A DNA stretch of 64,000 bases from Oceanospirillum maris DSM 6286 (GCF_000422865.1 NZ_AUGW01000008.1:150118-214117), one strand, 5' to 3'; counted from the first letter of the stretch, positions 45,760 through 57,062 are shown. The notes: generated by a model from the letters alone, not told the origin. Translations and numbers: made by a program.

Positions 45760-47145
45760 ATGAAAGATACGAATAGAGTTTTCGCTTCTTTTTTTTGGGT
45801 ATTAAGCGCCCTGTTCTTTACTACGAATGTTCAGGCTTATGCGCTGCCTGACTTTACTGAGTTAGTGGAAGATGCCGCTCCTGCTGTGGTTAATATTAGT
45901 ACGACCAAAGCTCCATCTGATCATGCCGCACCTATCGCAGGGCTAAAGGAAGAAGATGTTCCTGAAATTTTGCGTCATTTTTTTGGTCGCCGAGGTACGC
46001 CACAAGATCAGCCTCAGCAATCGCTGGGTTCAGGCTTTATTATTTCCAAAGATGGTTATATTTTAACCAATAATCATGTTGTTGAAGGTGCCGACCAAAT
46101 TGTTGTTCGGCTTTCTGACCGCCGAGAGATGGTGGCTTCCGTTATTGGGTTAGATAAGCGAACAGATTTAGCACTGCTCAAAGTTGAAGCCAGGGATTTA
46201 CCCGTGGTTGAGCTGGGTGACTCGGCATCGCTTAAAGCGGGTGAGTGGGTGCTAGCAATCGGCTCTCCCTTTGGTTTTGATCACTCTGTTACAGCGGGAA
46301 TTGTTAGTGCTGTGAACCGTTCATTGCCCAACGAGAATTATGTACCTTTTATCCAGACGGATGTGGCTATTAATCCGGGTAATTCCGGTGGCCCTTTATT
46401 CAACCTTGATGGTGAGGTTGTGGGTATTAACTCGCAAATTTATACCCGCTCTGGTGGCTTTATGGGACTGTCCTTTGCGATTCCTATTGATGTGGCAATG
46501 AATGTAGCCGATCAGCTAAAAGAGAAAGGGCGTGTTGCTCGTGGCTGGCTAGGTGTTGTTATTCAAGAGGTGAATCGCGACTTGGCTGAGTCTTTCGGCT
46601 TAAGAAAGCCAATGGGTGCGCTAGTCGTTCAAGTTGCTCCTGAAGGGCCGGCAGGTAAAGGTGGTGTTCAGGATGGTGATATTATTTTGGAATTTAATGG
46701 TCAAGAGATTAACCGTTCTGGCGAGCTTCCTCCTTTAGTCGGACAGGTTCGCCCTGGAGACAAAGCACGGATGATTGTTTTGCGCGCGGGTTCTCGTAAA
46801 AGCTTGAGTATTACCATTGAAGAGCTGCCAGACTCACGAGCTAAAGTTGCTAATAAAAAGACGCAGCCCTCGGATCAAATTGGACTAAAAGTAGCAGAAC
46901 TTACTGATTCGCAAAAGCAGCGGTTAGGTGTGAAGCAGGGGGTCATTATTGCTGACGTTGAATCAGGCAGTGCTGCTCGGTCTGGTTTTAGAACGGGGGA
47001 TGTGATTACGATGATTGGCAGTCAGCAAGTGGATAACCTGGATGACTATCGTAAAGCCGTAAGCTTACTGAAATCAGGTCATTCTGTTCCGGTGCGCATT
47101 GTGCGCCAAGGTGAGCCTGCGTTTATACCGCTAAAAGTTGAATAA
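45760..47145 (+). CDS. mucD: DegP/MucD-type periplasmic serine endoprotease
   Basis: Trypsin-like periplasmic protease degrading misfolded envelope proteins, usually controlled by sigma-E. From ATG 45760 (GGGAG seven bases upstream) the protein is 461 aa with a signal peptide ending near NVQA-YA. The catalytic triad is His106 (TNNHVVEGAD), Asp136 (DKRTDLALLK) and Ser209 (NPGNSGGPL), followed by two PDZ domains. The frame is open to 45682 but those residues would place a false leader before the signal peptide. Last gene of the rpoE-rseABC-mucD cluster, the order known from Pseudomonas algU-mucABCD. Confidence 0.96.
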   Translation: MKDTNRVFASFFWVLSALFFTTNVQAYALPDFTELVEDAAPAVVNISTTKAPSDHAAPIAGLKEEDVPEILRHFFGRRGTPQDQPQQSLGSGFIISKDGYILTNNHVVEGADQIVVRLSDRREMVASVIGLDKRTDLALLKVEARDLPVVELGDSASLKAGEWVLAIGSPFGFDHSVTAGIVSAVNRSLPNENYVPFIQTDVAINPGNSGGPLFNLDGEVVGINSQIYTRSGGFMGLSFAIPIDVAMNVADQLKEKGRVARGWLGVVIQEVNRDLAESFGLRKPMGALVVQVAPEGPAGKGGVQDGDIILEFNGQEINRSGELPPLVGQVRPGDKARMIVLRAGSRKSLSITIEELPDSRAKVANKKTQPSDQIGLKVAELTDSQKQRLGVKQGVIIADVESGSAARSGFRTGDVITMIGSQQVDNLDDYRKAVSLLKSGHSVPVRIVRQGEPAFIPLKVE

Positions 47146-47485
47146 GTCAGTTGATCAAAGCGGCTTTATTTTTAGAGCTTAAGAGCCTTTGGTCGCATAT
47201 CCATAACATTTGAGTGTGTCTTAATGGCCATAGAAGGCTATCTCTATTTTGAGATAGCCTTTTTTATGTAAACTTAAGTCTCTGTCAGTGACTGGGCATA
47301 GCGTATAAAGAGGGAATCATGTAGACTTTGCAGCTAATTTTTCTGGGGCTTTCCAGTCATCGTATTGGCATTAGCAGCTGCATGAGCTTGCTGAGCCTTA
47401 GCCCCGAACTGAATGCCCTGAATTAAATACACGCATTCAGATCCATATTCGTCGGTACATGACCTTTCTTTGGTGAAAATATACT
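47146..47485. other. Gap between mucD and lepA
   Basis: This 340-bp gap holds the mucD terminator (47234-47266) and presumably the lepA promoter. The minus strand has an uninterrupted 60-codon frame (47334-47516) of coding-like composition but no good start codon, ending in KPQKN; see findings. The plus strand contains no frame. GGGGCT and AGCCCC segments could pair across about 60 bp. Confidence 0.5.
47234..47266 (+). terminator. mucD operon terminator
   Basis: Perfect 11-bp arms AAGGCTATCTC and GAGATAGCCTT with a 6-nt loop and T run, 88 bp after the mucD stop. Confidence 0.93.
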
Positions 47486-49285
47486 GTGAGTCGCTTAAGC
47501 CATATCCGTAACTTCTCTATTATCGCCCATATTGACCATGGTAAATCCACTCTGGCAGATCGCTTTATTCAAACCTGTGAGGGTTTAGCTGAGCGCGAAA
47601 TGGCTGCTCAGGTGTTGGACTCTATGGATATTGAGCGTGAGCGTGGCATTACCATTAAGGCGCAAAGTGTAACGCTGAACTACACCGCCAAAGATGGTAA
47701 TACCTACCAGCTTAATTTTATTGATACTCCGGGGCACGTTGATTTCTCCTATGAAGTTTCCCGTTCTCTTGCCGCCTGTGAAGGTGCTCTACTCGTTGTT
47801 GATGCTGCACAGGGTGTAGAAGCGCAATCGGTTGCTAACTGCTATACCGCTATTGAGCAAAACCTTGAGGTGGTGCCGGTCTTAAATAAAATGGATCTGC
47901 CGCAGGCTGAGCCAGATCGTGTTGCTCAAGAGATTGAAGATATTATCGGCATTGATGCCACCGACGCTGTACGCTGTAGTGCTAAGTCTGGTTTAGGTAT
48001 TGATGATGTCCTAGAAGATTTAGTGGCTCGTATTCCACCGCCAGAAGGTGATCCCGATAACGATCTGCAAGCTCTGATTATCGACTCTTGGTTCGATAAT
48101 TATTTAGGCGTTGTCTCCCTGATCCGTGTCATGGAGGGTACGGTACGCAAGGGCGAAAAAATTATTATCAAGTCTACAGGTAAGGCTTGGGGTGTTGACG
48201 CCGTGGGTATTTTTACCCCTAAACGCACACCAACCGGCATTTTAAGAGCAGGTGAAGTAGGCTTCTTAGTTGCGGGTATCAAAGATATTCATGGTGCTCC
48301 TGTCGGTGATACGATTACCTCGGCAAAAGCGCCAGATGTGCCCATGCTACCGGGTTTTCAGAAAGTTAAGCCTCAGGTTTACGCGGGACTGTTTCCTGTT
48401 AGCTCTGATGATTATGAAGATTTCCGTGATGCGTTGGAAAAACTAACGCTTAACGACGCGTCTTTGTTCTACGAGCCGGAAAATAGTGAAGCATTAGGCT
48501 TTGGTTTCCGTTGTGGTTTCCTTGGTATGCTGCACATGGAGATCATTCAGGAGCGTTTAGAGCGTGAATACGATCTAGATTTGATCACCACGGCACCAAC
48601 GGTAATCTTTGAAGTTCTGATGAAGAACCAAAGTGTGCTGCAAGTTGATAGCCCATCAAAATTACCAGATCCTGCCGGTATTGAAGAGATGCGAGAGCCT
48701 ATTGCCCGCGTTAATATTCTGGTGCCTCAGGATATGTTGGGTGGCGTGATTTCACTTTGTGTGGAAAAACGTGGCGTGCAGATCGACATGCAGTTTATGG
48801 GTAAGCAGGTTCAGCTGGTTTATGATATTCCTCTGAACGAAGTGGTACTGGATTTCTTTGATCGCCTGAAGTCAGTCAGTCGTGGTTTTGCATCTTTAGA
48901 TTACAGTTTTGATCGTTTTCAAGCCGCTGATTTGGCGCGACTGGATATTTTGATCAATGGTGACAAGGTTGATGCATTGGCCTGTATTGTCCATAAAGAA
49001 CATATTCGTGGCCGTGGCATGGCTTTGACCGAGAAAATGAAAGAAATTATTCCTCGTCAGATGTTTGATGTTGCGATTCAGGCCGCGATGGGCAATCAAG
49101 TAGTTGCGCGTCAAACCGTGAAAGCATTACGTAAGAATGTGACCGCTAAATGCTATGGCGGTGACGTGAGCCGTAAGAAAAAGCTTCTGCAAAAGCAGAA
49201 AGACGGTAAAAAACGGATGAAGCAAGTGGGTCGTGTGGAAATTCCACAGGATGCCTTCTTAGCCGTACTCAAAGTGGATAAATAA
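47486..49285 (+). CDS. lepA: LepA (EF4), ribosome-associated elongation factor
   Basis: GTPase that binds ribosomes and affects initiation and back-translocation. The 599-aa sequence begins with a GTG codon and [20 protein letters not shown], containing the G1 motif. It has DTPGHVDF and NKMDLP for GTP binding, the LepA-specific C-terminal domain, and ends [10 protein letters not shown]. Length equals E. coli. It is followed by lepB after 1 bp, so both are translated from one message, as in E. coli. Confidence 0.98.
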   Translation: MSRLSHIRNFSIIAHIDHGKSTLADRFIQTCEGLAEREMAAQVLDSMDIERERGITIKAQSVTLNYTAKDGNTYQLNFIDTPGHVDFSYEVSRSLAACEGALLVVDAAQGVEAQSVANCYTAIEQNLEVVPVLNKMDLPQAEPDRVAQEIEDIIGIDATDAVRCSAKSGLGIDDVLEDLVARIPPPEGDPDNDLQALIIDSWFDNYLGVVSLIRVMEGTVRKGEKIIIKSTGKAWGVDAVGIFTPKRTPTGILRAGEVGFLVAGIKDIHGAPVGDTITSAKAPDVPMLPGFQKVKPQVYAGLFPVSSDDYEDFRDALEKLTLNDASLFYEPENSEALGFGFRCGFLGMLHMEIIQERLEREYDLDLITTAPTVIFEVLMKNQSVLQVDSPSKLPDPAGIEEMREPIARVNILVPQDMLGGVISLCVEKRGVQIDMQFMGKQVQLVYDIPLNEVVLDFFDRLKSVSRGFASLDYSFDRFQAADLARLDILINGDKVDALACIVHKEHIRGRGMALTEKMKEIIPRQMFDVAIQAAMGNQVVARQTVKALRKNVTAKCYGGDVSRKKKLLQKQKDGKKRMKQVGRVEIPQDAFLAVLKVDK

Positions 49286-49286
49286 T

Positions 49287-50102
49287 ATGGATTTTGATTT
49301 TGCATTAGCACTTGTGATTGCGGTTGCTGTCACCGGAATCGGTTACGCTGCAGACGCCTTTTATTTTGCTAAGCAACGTAAGCGAGCCTCGGGTGCTTTT
49401 CTGAATCAACCTCAGCGATCTGCAATAGATGCAGAAGTTGTTAACCGGCTGGAAAGTGAGCCTTTGTGGGCTGAATACTCACGCTCATTTTTCCCCGTGT
49501 TATTTGTCGTGCTCGTGGTGCGATCTTTTGTCGTAGAGCCCTTTCAGATTCCTAGTGGTTCGATGTTACCAACCTTAAAAATTGGTGACTTTATCTTGGT
49601 TAATAAGTTTTCCTATGGTTTACGCTTGCCGGTCGCTAATAAGCTTGTTTTTGAAATTGACGACCCTAAACGTGGCGATGTTATGGTGTTCCGCTATCCT
49701 AAGGATGACAAGGTTAATTATATCAAGCGTGTAATTGGTTTACCCGGTGACCGCCTGCGCTATGAAAATAAAGTGCTTTATATTAACGGAGAGCCCGCAA
49801 TGCAGCGGTTTATTGCTGCGCTTCCAGCGGGAAACCCAGAGCGCAAATTATTAAGCGAAGCCTTAGGCCCTGTTGAGCATGAGATTTATAACAGCTTACA
49901 GCCAGGGCAGAACATGCGTGAAATCGTGGTGCCAGAAGGTCACTATTTTATGATGGGTGATAATCGCGATCACAGTAATGACAGCCGCTACTGGGGCTTT
50001 GTACCTGAGGATCATATAGTCGGCAAAGCCTTTGCCGTCTGGATGCACTGGGAAGGTTGGTCGAGTCTGCCTAGTTTCTCCCATGTACGGGTAATACAGT
50101 AA
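49287..50102 (+). CDS. lepB: LepB, signal peptidase I
   Basis: Inner-membrane protease that removes Sec and Tat signal peptides. Two N-terminal membrane segments (about residues 5-25 and 70-85) are followed by the catalytic Ser92 in IPSGSMLPTL and Lys147 in NYIKRVIGLPGD. The box E motif GDNRDHSNDSRYWG is also present. E. coli numbering is Ser91/Lys146, so it is essentially collinear, though 271 aa versus 324. It lies directly after lepA and before rnc. Confidence 0.97.
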   Translation: MDFDFALALVIAVAVTGIGYAADAFYFAKQRKRASGAFLNQPQRSAIDAEVVNRLESEPLWAEYSRSFFPVLFVVLVVRSFVVEPFQIPSGSMLPTLKIGDFILVNKFSYGLRLPVANKLVFEIDDPKRGDVMVFRYPKDDKVNYIKRVIGLPGDRLRYENKVLYINGEPAMQRFIAALPAGNPERKLLSEALGPVEHEIYNSLQPGQNMREIVVPEGHYFMMGDNRDHSNDSRYWGFVPEDHIVGKAFAVWMHWEGWSSLPSFSHVRVIQ

Positions 50103-50112
50103 CGAATTAACG

Positions 50113-50136
50113 ACCGGCCAACTGGGCCGGTTTGCC
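50113..50136 (+). terminator. Stem-loop in the lepB-rnc intergenic region
   Basis: 7-bp GC stem ACCGGCC / GGCCGGT with a 5-nt loop and a following TTGCCTTTT. It may be a weak intra-operon terminator or an RNA structure in the rnc leader (RNase III autoregulates its message in E. coli by cleaving its leader). Confidence 0.5.
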
Positions 50137-50168
50137 TTTTCTGATGACGGAAAAAAGAACGAGTTAGA

Positions 50169-50879
50169 GTGAAAGCAAATCTGAATGAACTCAGTAAAAA
50201 ACTGGGCTATACCTTTACCGATATTGACCAGCTGAAGCTGGCGCTAACTCACCGAAGTTTTGGTGGGAGTAATAACGAGCGTCTTGAGTTTCTTGGGGAT
50301 TCTATCGTCAATTTTGTCATCGCCGAAGCGTTGTATCATCGCTTTACCGAAGCTCGGGAAGGTCAATTGAGCCGTCTACGTGCTCGGTTGGTTAAAGGCC
50401 TAACACTTGCGGAAGTTGCGCGGGAGTTTGACCTTGGTGACTATCTTCAGCTTGGTTCTGGTGAGCTGAAAAGTGGCGGTTATCGTCGAGATTCTATCTT
50501 GGCTGATGCGATGGAAGCTGTTATTGGCGCCATCTATATTGATGCGGGTATGGATACTGTTCGTGAACGAATTCTGGATTGGTATAACGAGCGTTTAGCC
50601 AAACTGAATTTGAATGACACCCAAAAAGACCCTAAAACATTGCTGCAAGAGTTTTTGCAGTCGCGTCAGCAATCGCTGCCAAAATACGATGTTGTCTCTG
50701 TTGAGGGCGAAGCCCATGACCAGACTTTTACCGTTGAATGCTATGTGGTTCTTCTACCAGAAAAAACCATAGGTGTCGGTAGTAGTCGTCGTAATGCAGA
50801 ACAGCAAGCGGCAGCAAATGCATTGAATGCTCTAGAATCTAAAAAGCAGGACGCTAAAAAAGCGGATGGCAAAAAGTGA
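50169..50879 (+). CDS. rnc: Rnc, ribonuclease III
   Basis: Cuts double-stranded RNA, including rRNA precursors. The 236-aa sequence has the catalytic signature [15 protein letters not shown] and the second metal site [13 protein letters not shown]-terminal dsRNA-binding domain ([20 protein letters not shown] and [17 protein letters not shown]) and a basic tail follow. It begins at GTG 50169. Its stop overlaps the era start by 4 bp, showing rnc-era coupling as in E. coli. Confidence 0.97.
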   Translation: MKANLNELSKKLGYTFTDIDQLKLALTHRSFGGSNNERLEFLGDSIVNFVIAEALYHRFTEAREGQLSRLRARLVKGLTLAEVAREFDLGDYLQLGSGELKSGGYRRDSILADAMEAVIGAIYIDAGMDTVRERILDWYNERLAKLNLNDTQKDPKTLLQEFLQSRQQSLPKYDVVSVEGEAHDQTFTVECYVVLLPEKTIGVGSSRRNAEQQAAANALNALESKKQDAKKADGKK

Positions 50880-51796
50880 GTGCACCCATGAGTGAACAGA
50901 CTAGCCATTGTGGCTTTGTCGCCATTGTTGGTCGTCCCAACGTGGGCAAATCAACCCTAATGAACCATATTCTTGGCCAAAAGCTGAGCATTACCTCCCG
51001 TCGCCCACAAACCACGCGCCATCAGGTTTTGGGTATTAAGACCGAGGATGATGTGCAGGTGGTCTATGTGGATACACCAGGGATGCACAAGCTGGATAAA
51101 GATCGTAATAAAGCGATTAACCGCTATATGAACCAAGCGGCGAGCAGTGCTTTAAAAGATGTGAACTTGGTTATTTTTATTGTTGATCGCTTGCGTTGGA
51201 CCGATGAAGATGATGTGGTTCTGCAAAAACTAGGGGGGCTTCGATGCCCTGTCGTATTAGCCATTAATAAAATGGACCGTCTTGAAGATAAAGAAGCCTT
51301 GTTACCTTATCTTGAAGAAGTCGCCAAGAAATATCCTTTTGATGCTATTGTGCCGATCTCTGCGCAACAGGGGCATAACCTTGATCAGCTGGAAACGCTG
51401 GCTCGGGGCTATATGCCTGAGTCCTTCCATTACTACCCTGAAGATCAAGTCACCGATCGCAGTGAACGCTTCTTAGCTTCGGAGCTGGTTCGTGAGAAAA
51501 TCATGCGCCAACTAGGTGATGAGATTCCTTATCAAGTCACCGTAGAGATTGAAGAATTCAGTGAAGACAATGATATCTTCTTTATTGGAGCACTGATCTT
51601 AGTTGAACGCTCTGGTCAGAAGAAAATCATTATTGGTGAGAAAGGTAGCCGTATTAAGCAGATCGGCCAAGAAGCGCGACTGGATATGGAGCGCGCTTTT
51701 GGTACAAAAGTGATGCTTAACCTTTGGGTGAAAGTTAAAGGCGGCTGGTCTGATGATGAGCGTGCCTTGAAAAGTCTGGGTTATACCGACCGTTAG
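50876..51796 (+). CDS. era: Era, GTPase for 16S rRNA and ribosome maturation
   Basis: Essential GTPase binding the 3' end of 16S rRNA. The 306-aa sequence contains [11 protein letters not shown] (G1), DTPGMHK (G3) and NKMDRL (G4), then the KH domain with [20 protein letters not shown] use the GTG start at 50876 that overlaps the rnc stop. ATG 50888 (MSEQTSH), 12 bp downstream, is an equally plausible start, giving 302 aa (E. coli 301). Confidence 0.97.
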   Translation: MSAPMSEQTSHCGFVAIVGRPNVGKSTLMNHILGQKLSITSRRPQTTRHQVLGIKTEDDVQVVYVDTPGMHKLDKDRNKAINRYMNQAASSALKDVNLVIFIVDRLRWTDEDDVVLQKLGGLRCPVVLAINKMDRLEDKEALLPYLEEVAKKYPFDAIVPISAQQGHNLDQLETLARGYMPESFHYYPEDQVTDRSERFLASELVREKIMRQLGDEIPYQVTVEIEEFSEDNDIFFIGALILVERSGQKKIIIGEKGSRIKQIGQEARLDMERAFGTKVMLNLWVKVKGGWSDDERALKSLGYTDR

Positions 51797-51862
51797 TCGC
51801 CATTGATATTTTTAATGCGTTTTTAACGGCACTGGCTGCTGTTTTTCTGAGGCGTTAATACC

Positions 51863-52570
51863 ATGGTGGCTAGCGTTTACTGCCAACCGGCCTATGTGTT
51901 ACATAGCCGTCCTTATAAAGAGACTAGTGCCCTAGTCTCTTTAATCACACTGGATTATGGTCGAATAGATGGTGTCGCTCGCGGCGTACGCCAGAAAAAA
52001 AGCCGTAACCGTGCTTTGCTACAACCTCTTCAGCCGCTTCAGCTTTCTTGGCGCGGCGATGGTAGCCTGAAAACCTTCTTTGATATTGAACCTTGTGGTC
52101 AGTTGCCCTTTCTCAATGGGCGGGCGTTAAGCTGTATACTTTATGCGAATGAGTTATTAAGTCGTTTATTGCAACATCAAGAGGCGGTGCCAGAACTGTT
52201 CCGTGAATATGCCTTATTGGTTACCCAGCTACAGCAACCGGATCAACTGGAACCTTCTTTGCGATGCTTTGAGTGGCAGCTACTGCAAAGCCTTGGTTAT
52301 CCTATTGTTTTTTATGATAACAAAGGCCAGCCCCTTCAAGCAGAGCAACGCTATCAGTATCATTGGCAAGTGGGGTTTTGCCTTTCAGATCAAGGTTTTA
52401 AAGGTGAAGATCTTATTGCATTAGATGCTCACAAGTGGCATCAGGCCGATGTGAGAAAAACGGCTAAACAACTCAGCCGTATTGCTCTGCAGCCCTTATT
52501 AGGGGATAAGCCTTTGCTATCACGGCAGCTATTTCAACCCGCTCATCCGTTCGTTAAAACTGAACCTTAG
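51863..52570 (+). CDS. recO: RecO, DNA repair protein
   Basis: Loads RecA with RecR on SSB-coated DNA and anneals strands. The 235-aa protein starts with an OB-fold region (AYVLHSRPYKETSALVSLIT) and VARGVRQKKSR, followed by the helical domain with LLSRLLQHQEAVPELFREY. A GAGG site precedes ATG 51863. Located 66 bp after era, before pdxJ, the usual gene order. Confidence 0.93.
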   Translation: MVASVYCQPAYVLHSRPYKETSALVSLITLDYGRIDGVARGVRQKKSRNRALLQPLQPLQLSWRGDGSLKTFFDIEPCGQLPFLNGRALSCILYANELLSRLLQHQEAVPELFREYALLVTQLQQPDQLEPSLRCFEWQLLQSLGYPIVFYDNKGQPLQAEQRYQYHWQVGFCLSDQGFKGEDLIALDAHKWHQADVRKTAKQLSRIALQPLLGDKPLLSRQLFQPAHPFVKTEP

Positions 52571-52690
52571 GTATGATCACGGCTATAGCCATGATAGGCA
52601 GGCTCTTGTTAAGGTGCTGTTTTGTTATCAGCGTGAGTTTTATTGATCCGTTTTATTAAGCGGCTAGATGGCCGCTCTAGAGGAGTCATT

Positions 52691-53428
52691 ATGTCAGTAC
52701 AGCGTTTACAACTTGGCGTTAATATCGATCATATCGCAACCCTGCGTCAGGCCCGTGGCACTTGTTACCCTGATCCTGTGCAAGCGGCTATTTTATCGGA
52801 AGAAGCCGGTGCTGACGGTATCACACTACATCTGCGAGAAGATCGCCGTCATATCCAAGAACGAGACGTTCGCCTGATTAAAGAGGTGATGCAGACTCGA
52901 ATGAACCTTGAAATGGCGGTTACGGATGAGATGATCGCCTTTGCTGAAGAGATTCGTCCCGAGCATATCTGTCTTGTGCCTGAAAAACGTGAAGAGCTAA
53001 CGACTGAAGGCGGCTTAGACGTGGTAGGTCAATTTGAGCGTGTGGCGGATGCTTGCAAACGTTTGGCCGCCGTTGGTTGTGAAGTATCGCTATTTATTGA
53101 TCCCGATCCGGCTCAAATTGAAGCGGCTGCGACTATCGCACCTGTGATTGAGTTGCACACAGGGCGCTATGCTGATGCTGAAACTGCAGCGGAGCAGGCT
53201 GTGGAATTAGACGTTATCAAGCAAGGTGTTCATCTGGGCCTAAAGCAAGGGCTTGTGGTTAACGCTGGTCATGGATTGCATTATCACAATGTGGAGCCTA
53301 TAGCGGCTATTCCCGGTATTTATGAACTAAATATCGGCCATGCGATTATTGCCCGTACACTTTTTGTTGGCTTAAAAGAAGCCGTTGCCGAAATGAAGCG
53401 GCTTATTTTAGCGGCTCAACCCCATTAA
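52691..53428 (+). CDS. pdxJ: PdxJ, pyridoxine 5'-phosphate synthase
   Basis: Condenses 3-amino-2-oxopropyl phosphate with deoxyxylulose phosphate to make pyridoxine 5'-phosphate. The 245-aa TIM barrel has [35 protein letters not shown] and [15 protein letters not shown] 52691 has AGGAG 5 bp upstream and matches the family; the frame open from 52643 is not adopted. It follows recO and precedes acpS by 11 bp, the standard order. Confidence 0.97.
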   Translation: MSVQRLQLGVNIDHIATLRQARGTCYPDPVQAAILSEEAGADGITLHLREDRRHIQERDVRLIKEVMQTRMNLEMAVTDEMIAFAEEIRPEHICLVPEKREELTTEGGLDVVGQFERVADACKRLAAVGCEVSLFIDPDPAQIEAAATIAPVIELHTGRYADAETAAEQAVELDVIKQGVHLGLKQGLVVNAGHGLHYHNVEPIAAIPGIYELNIGHAIIARTLFVGLKEAVAEMKRLILAAQPH

Positions 53429-53439
53429 GGTTTGGTAAT

Positions 53440-53817
53440 ATGATCCTTGGTATCGGTACTGATCTTGCCGTCATTGCTCGGGTCGAAAAAGCGATAACAC
53501 GCCACGGGGAGCGCTTTGCTCGGCGGATTCTAACGGATATAGAGCTTGAACGTTATCAAGGTCATCCTCATCCTGCGGCATTTTTGGCTAAACGTTTTGC
53601 GGCAAAAGAAGCGACGGCAAAAGCGTTAGGTACGGGTATTGGCCGAATAAGCTGGCAGGATATGAGTGTAGGCCATACCTCAACAGGGGCACCGGTGATG
53701 ACGTTGCTGGGGGCCGCTGCAGAACATGTGGCTCAGCACTCAAATGTGGTTTGCCATCTTTCCATTACCGATGATGGTGGCTTAGCGCAGGCTTTTGTGG
53801 TGCTTGAAACGCGCTAG
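53440..53817 (+). CDS. acpS: AcpS, holo-[acyl-carrier-protein] synthase
   Basis: Transfers 4'-phosphopantetheine from CoA to apo-ACP. The 125-aa sequence has the GIGTDLAVIARVEKA start with Mg-binding Asp8 and the FAAKEATAKALGTGI motif with the second metal Glu. Start ATG 53440, 11 bp after pdxJ. It is the last gene of the lepA-to-acpS run and is convergent with gacS; no strong terminator is visible between them. Confidence 0.97.
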   Translation: MILGIGTDLAVIARVEKAITRHGERFARRILTDIELERYQGHPHPAAFLAKRFAAKEATAKALGTGIGRISWQDMSVGHTSTGAPVMTLLGAAAEHVAQHSNVVCHLSITDDGGLAQAFVVLETR

Positions 53818-53853
53818 TGTCAAAAGCAAAAAAAACACACTAACGGGCTAAGC

Positions 53854-56784
53854 TTATACTTGGCTCGTTTTGAAGGTTTCTTGGTCACGCTGCCAAGACT
53901 CAAGTTTTTCCAACTCTTGATAAAGTGTTTGCAATGTTTTCTGGGCACCGGCCATTTGACGGTTTTTCAACTGAGTTTCTAAAGCCTCGGTTGTGAGGGC
54001 CAGTCTAGGTACACCACAGTAGCGCGTTGCACCGTGTAGATGGTGAACTGCATGAATCATTTCCTCAATATCATCACTATTAAAGGCTTTATCCAGCGCA
54101 TCTCGGCTATCAGGAATACTTTCTATTAACATCTGCAGCATCTCCTGTGCCAGCTCTAGTTTACCTGCGGCAAGCTTAATTCCCATCTCCATATCGACCA
54201 CATTATCCATGGTGTCATCAGGTGAGAAGTCATCTTCCGGTAGCGGTGGTTCTGCATCAATAGGGATATAGCACGGTCTAAACCCTGTCCAGTGCTTGAT
54301 GATATTGGCCAGCTTTTCTTCATCAATAGGCTTGGTCAGTAAGTCATTAAGACCCGCTTGCATAAAGGTTTCTCGCTCTTCCGGCAAGGCATGTGCTGTT
54401 AAAGCAATAATGCCTAAGTCCTCATAGTATGGGGAAAGGTTACGAATTCTGCGGGTTGTTTCCATGCCATCCATTTCGGGCATTTGGATGTCCATTAAAA
54501 TTAAATCAGGTCGGTTTTTTATAACCTCTTCAATCGCTTTTTTACCGCTGTTTGCTTGCAGTACATTTAAGCCATACTCTTTGAGTAAGGTGCTGGCTAA
54601 AAGTAAATTTGAAGCGTTGTCATCAACGACTAAAATGGTGGGTGCTGGGGCAAGGTTGAAATTATCTTGATGGCTGTAGTGGTTTTTAACGGTGTTATGA
54701 CGACTCGATGCAGACCCTGACGAGAATACGGATAAGGGCATATTATCCTGCTTTCCATGAGCTTGCTCGTATATCGGATGGTTAGAATAAGAGGAAGAAC
54801 TATAATGCTGATTAAGGGTTGTCTCAATCGCGGCCTTAAGCTTTTCTTGGCTAATAGGTTTTGTTTCAACTTGTCGAACTCCTGTACTCATATAGCGAGC
54901 GATGAGATCGGCATCACTACTGCCCAGAAGTACCAATACCGGCACTCTCTCTGCTAAGGCTTGGGTTTGAGATAAGGTTTCTTTATCTGCAGCCTCTTGC
55001 GCATTGAAGGAGAGTATGGCTAAACGGGCCGTCGAACTCTGGATGTTCACTCCATTCATATTATTGTGAGCCATGGAATCTAAACCGAAGTGTTTTAACT
55101 GATTCTCAAGAGCCGACTGATTGAGAGAATGGCTTTCAACCAGTAAGGTTTTTAACGCAGAGAAATAGGATTCTGGCTGATAATCTACCGGTGAGCTTTG
55201 CACTAGGGCGCGTATGGTGAACCAGAAATGAGAGCCTTGCCCCAAGTCACTTTCTAAACCTATGTTTCCGCCCATTAACTCCACAAGGCGCTTGCTGATC
55301 GCTAGGCCAAGACCGCTACCGCCATGTTGGCGATTTTGGCTGGAGTCTGCTTGGGTAAAAGGAGTGAATAGTGTAGCTTGCTTGTCTTGATCAATACCAA
55401 TGCCATTATCGGTAATGCTAAATCGAACAGAGACTTCATTGTTAAATTCTTGCTCTAGCATCACACGAATAACGACATCACCTTTATCGGTAAATTTAAC
55501 GGCGTTACTGAGTAGATTGATTAATACTTGCTTAATACGCAGTGCATCGCCGACGAGTGTGCTAGGAATATCGCGATAGACCATGGAAACCATTTCTAAC
55601 TGTTTACGCTGTACTTCTGGCGCGAGTAGGGCGATGGTTTCATCGACCGTTTCCCGTAGGTTAAAAGGAATTGATTGAATTTCCATCTTTTGAGCTTCAA
55701 TTTTGGAGAAGTCCAAAATGTCATTAATAATCGAGAGTAGGCTTTCAGAGGCACTGCGAATACTGTTGAGGTGTGCACTTTGATGTGGTGTTAGTCGCGT
55801 GCGGCGCAATAGATTACAGAAACCAACAATTCCGCTCATGGGGGTTCGAATTTCGTGGCTCATATTGGCTAAAAACTCAGACTTGATTCGGTTTGCCTCT
55901 TCCGCTCGTTTACGGGCAAGATCTAGCTCAACACTTTGTCTCTCCATCGCATCCATCGTTTCTTCTAGTTCTGATGCGGTTTCCTCAATGTTCTCTTTCA
56001 GTTCTTGACGGCTGATTTTAAGGTTATGAGTAAGGCTATTGATATCTTCAGCTAAACGATAAAATTCTGGACAGCCAACAGGGTTAGCGTGAGCGGTATA
56101 GTTTCCTGCACCGACCTGTTGTACGGTTTCTCTAATATTTTCTAAGGGTTCTTTAAATTGACGACTAATGCGTAGAGCTGCAAGTAGCGTGCTGATTAAT
56201 AGAATGATCACCACAACCCAGTTCAAGATAACGTCGTAGATAATACCTAGACGGGTTGGGCTTAAATGAACCTCAAGTTCTAGCCAGCCAATAATTGAAT
56301 TAGTTTTAATCTCCATATGCACAAATTGTGGTGCGAATAAACGGGTATCACTTTCTTGGCTACTCTGTTTGCTTGATGGCGGAAAGGGTGAGATTAACGG
56401 CTGAATAATACGCAAGGTGTTATCGGAGTAACGCACCAAGGCTTGAGGCTGAAAGCGGTGTTCGGCACTGCTAACAGGATGCATGCTGGGGCCGCCGTGA
56501 AAGATATTCTGGCGTTTACTGTTATGAACCGATACCGCCCGAATTTCAGACTCCTGTAACATCGAATCCATGATGCGCCGCACCTGCTCTTGATCTTGGC
56601 GTTCTAGGGCAAAGGCCAACGGTGTGCTCAGCTGACGAGCTAAAGCTTCGCCTTTCTCCATCAGGTTTTTTTCGACTAAGGCATAGTAATTTATAAAAAG
56701 GTGGGTGCTTAATATTAGCGCGGTAATAATCGCTGGAATGATGGCAATAGATAGAATTTTGTTACGTAAAGGCCAGTTTTTCAT
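53854..56784 (-). CDS. gacS: GacS/BarA-type hybrid sensor histidine kinase
   Basis: The sensor of the Gac/Rsm (BarA-UvrY) pathway. The 976-aa sequence has an N-terminal membrane segment (residues 9-31), a periplasmic sensor to about 185, a second membrane segment (about 187-206) and a HAMP domain. The kinase core contains [12 protein letters not shown] (phospho-His), [10 protein letters not shown] and [13 protein letters not shown] degenerate receiver lacking the phospho-Asp lies at about 540-650. A true receiver at 710-830 has LVVDDNASN and [13 protein letters not shown]-terminal Hpt domain contains [13 protein letters not shown]. Convergent with acpS and divergent from cysM. Its UvrY/GacA partner is not in the window. 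Confidence 0.94.
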   Translation of the reverse strand: MKNWPLRNKILSIAIIPAIITALILSTHLFINYYALVEKNLMEKGEALARQLSTPLAFALERQDQEQVRRIMDSMLQESEIRAVSVHNSKRQNIFHGGPSMHPVSSAEHRFQPQALVRYSDNTLRIIQPLISPFPPSSKQSSQESDTRLFAPQFVHMEIKTNSIIGWLELEVHLSPTRLGIIYDVILNWVVVIILLISTLLAALRISRQFKEPLENIRETVQQVGAGNYTAHANPVGCPEFYRLAEDINSLTHNLKISRQELKENIEETASELEETMDAMERQSVELDLARKRAEEANRIKSEFLANMSHEIRTPMSGIVGFCNLLRRTRLTPHQSAHLNSIRSASESLLSIINDILDFSKIEAQKMEIQSIPFNLRETVDETIALLAPEVQRKQLEMVSMVYRDIPSTLVGDALRIKQVLINLLSNAVKFTDKGDVVIRVMLEQEFNNEVSVRFSITDNGIGIDQDKQATLFTPFTQADSSQNRQHGGSGLGLAISKRLVELMGGNIGLESDLGQGSHFWFTIRALVQSSPVDYQPESYFSALKTLLVESHSLNQSALENQLKHFGLDSMAHNNMNGVNIQSSTARLAILSFNAQEAADKETLSQTQALAERVPVLVLLGSSDADLIARYMSTGVRQVETKPISQEKLKAAIETTLNQHYSSSSYSNHPIYEQAHGKQDNMPLSVFSSGSASSRHNTVKNHYSHQDNFNLAPAPTILVVDDNASNLLLASTLLKEYGLNVLQANSGKKAIEEVIKNRPDLILMDIQMPEMDGMETTRRIRNLSPYYEDLGIIALTAHALPEERETFMQAGLNDLLTKPIDEEKLANIIKHWTGFRPCYIPIDAEPPLPEDDFSPDDTMDNVVDMEMGIKLAAGKLELAQEMLQMLIESIPDSRDALDKAFNSDDIEEMIHAVHHLHGATRYCGVPRLALTTEALETQLKNRQMAGAQKTLQTLYQELEKLESWQRDQETFKTSQV

Positions 56785-57062
56785 TGTAGATCCTGGTTGC
56801 CATTGGTTGTCGATCTAGATTGCCATTGTGCCCTTTCGGTCGCCGCAACCGTCAATAATTAGTTGTATCATAATATCTTTAGCAGCGCAGTTATAAGGAC
56901 ATAGCAAAGGATTATTTTGAAAACCCCCAGAGAAGCCGCATATATTGATCCATAAAGCGTTGGGCGATATAAAAGGAGAGTGGCATTGCTAACAACGGCT
57001 GTAAGAGCCAACTCATAGACTCAACTTTTTAATTTTTTAATTTCTTAACGTAGAGAATAGCT

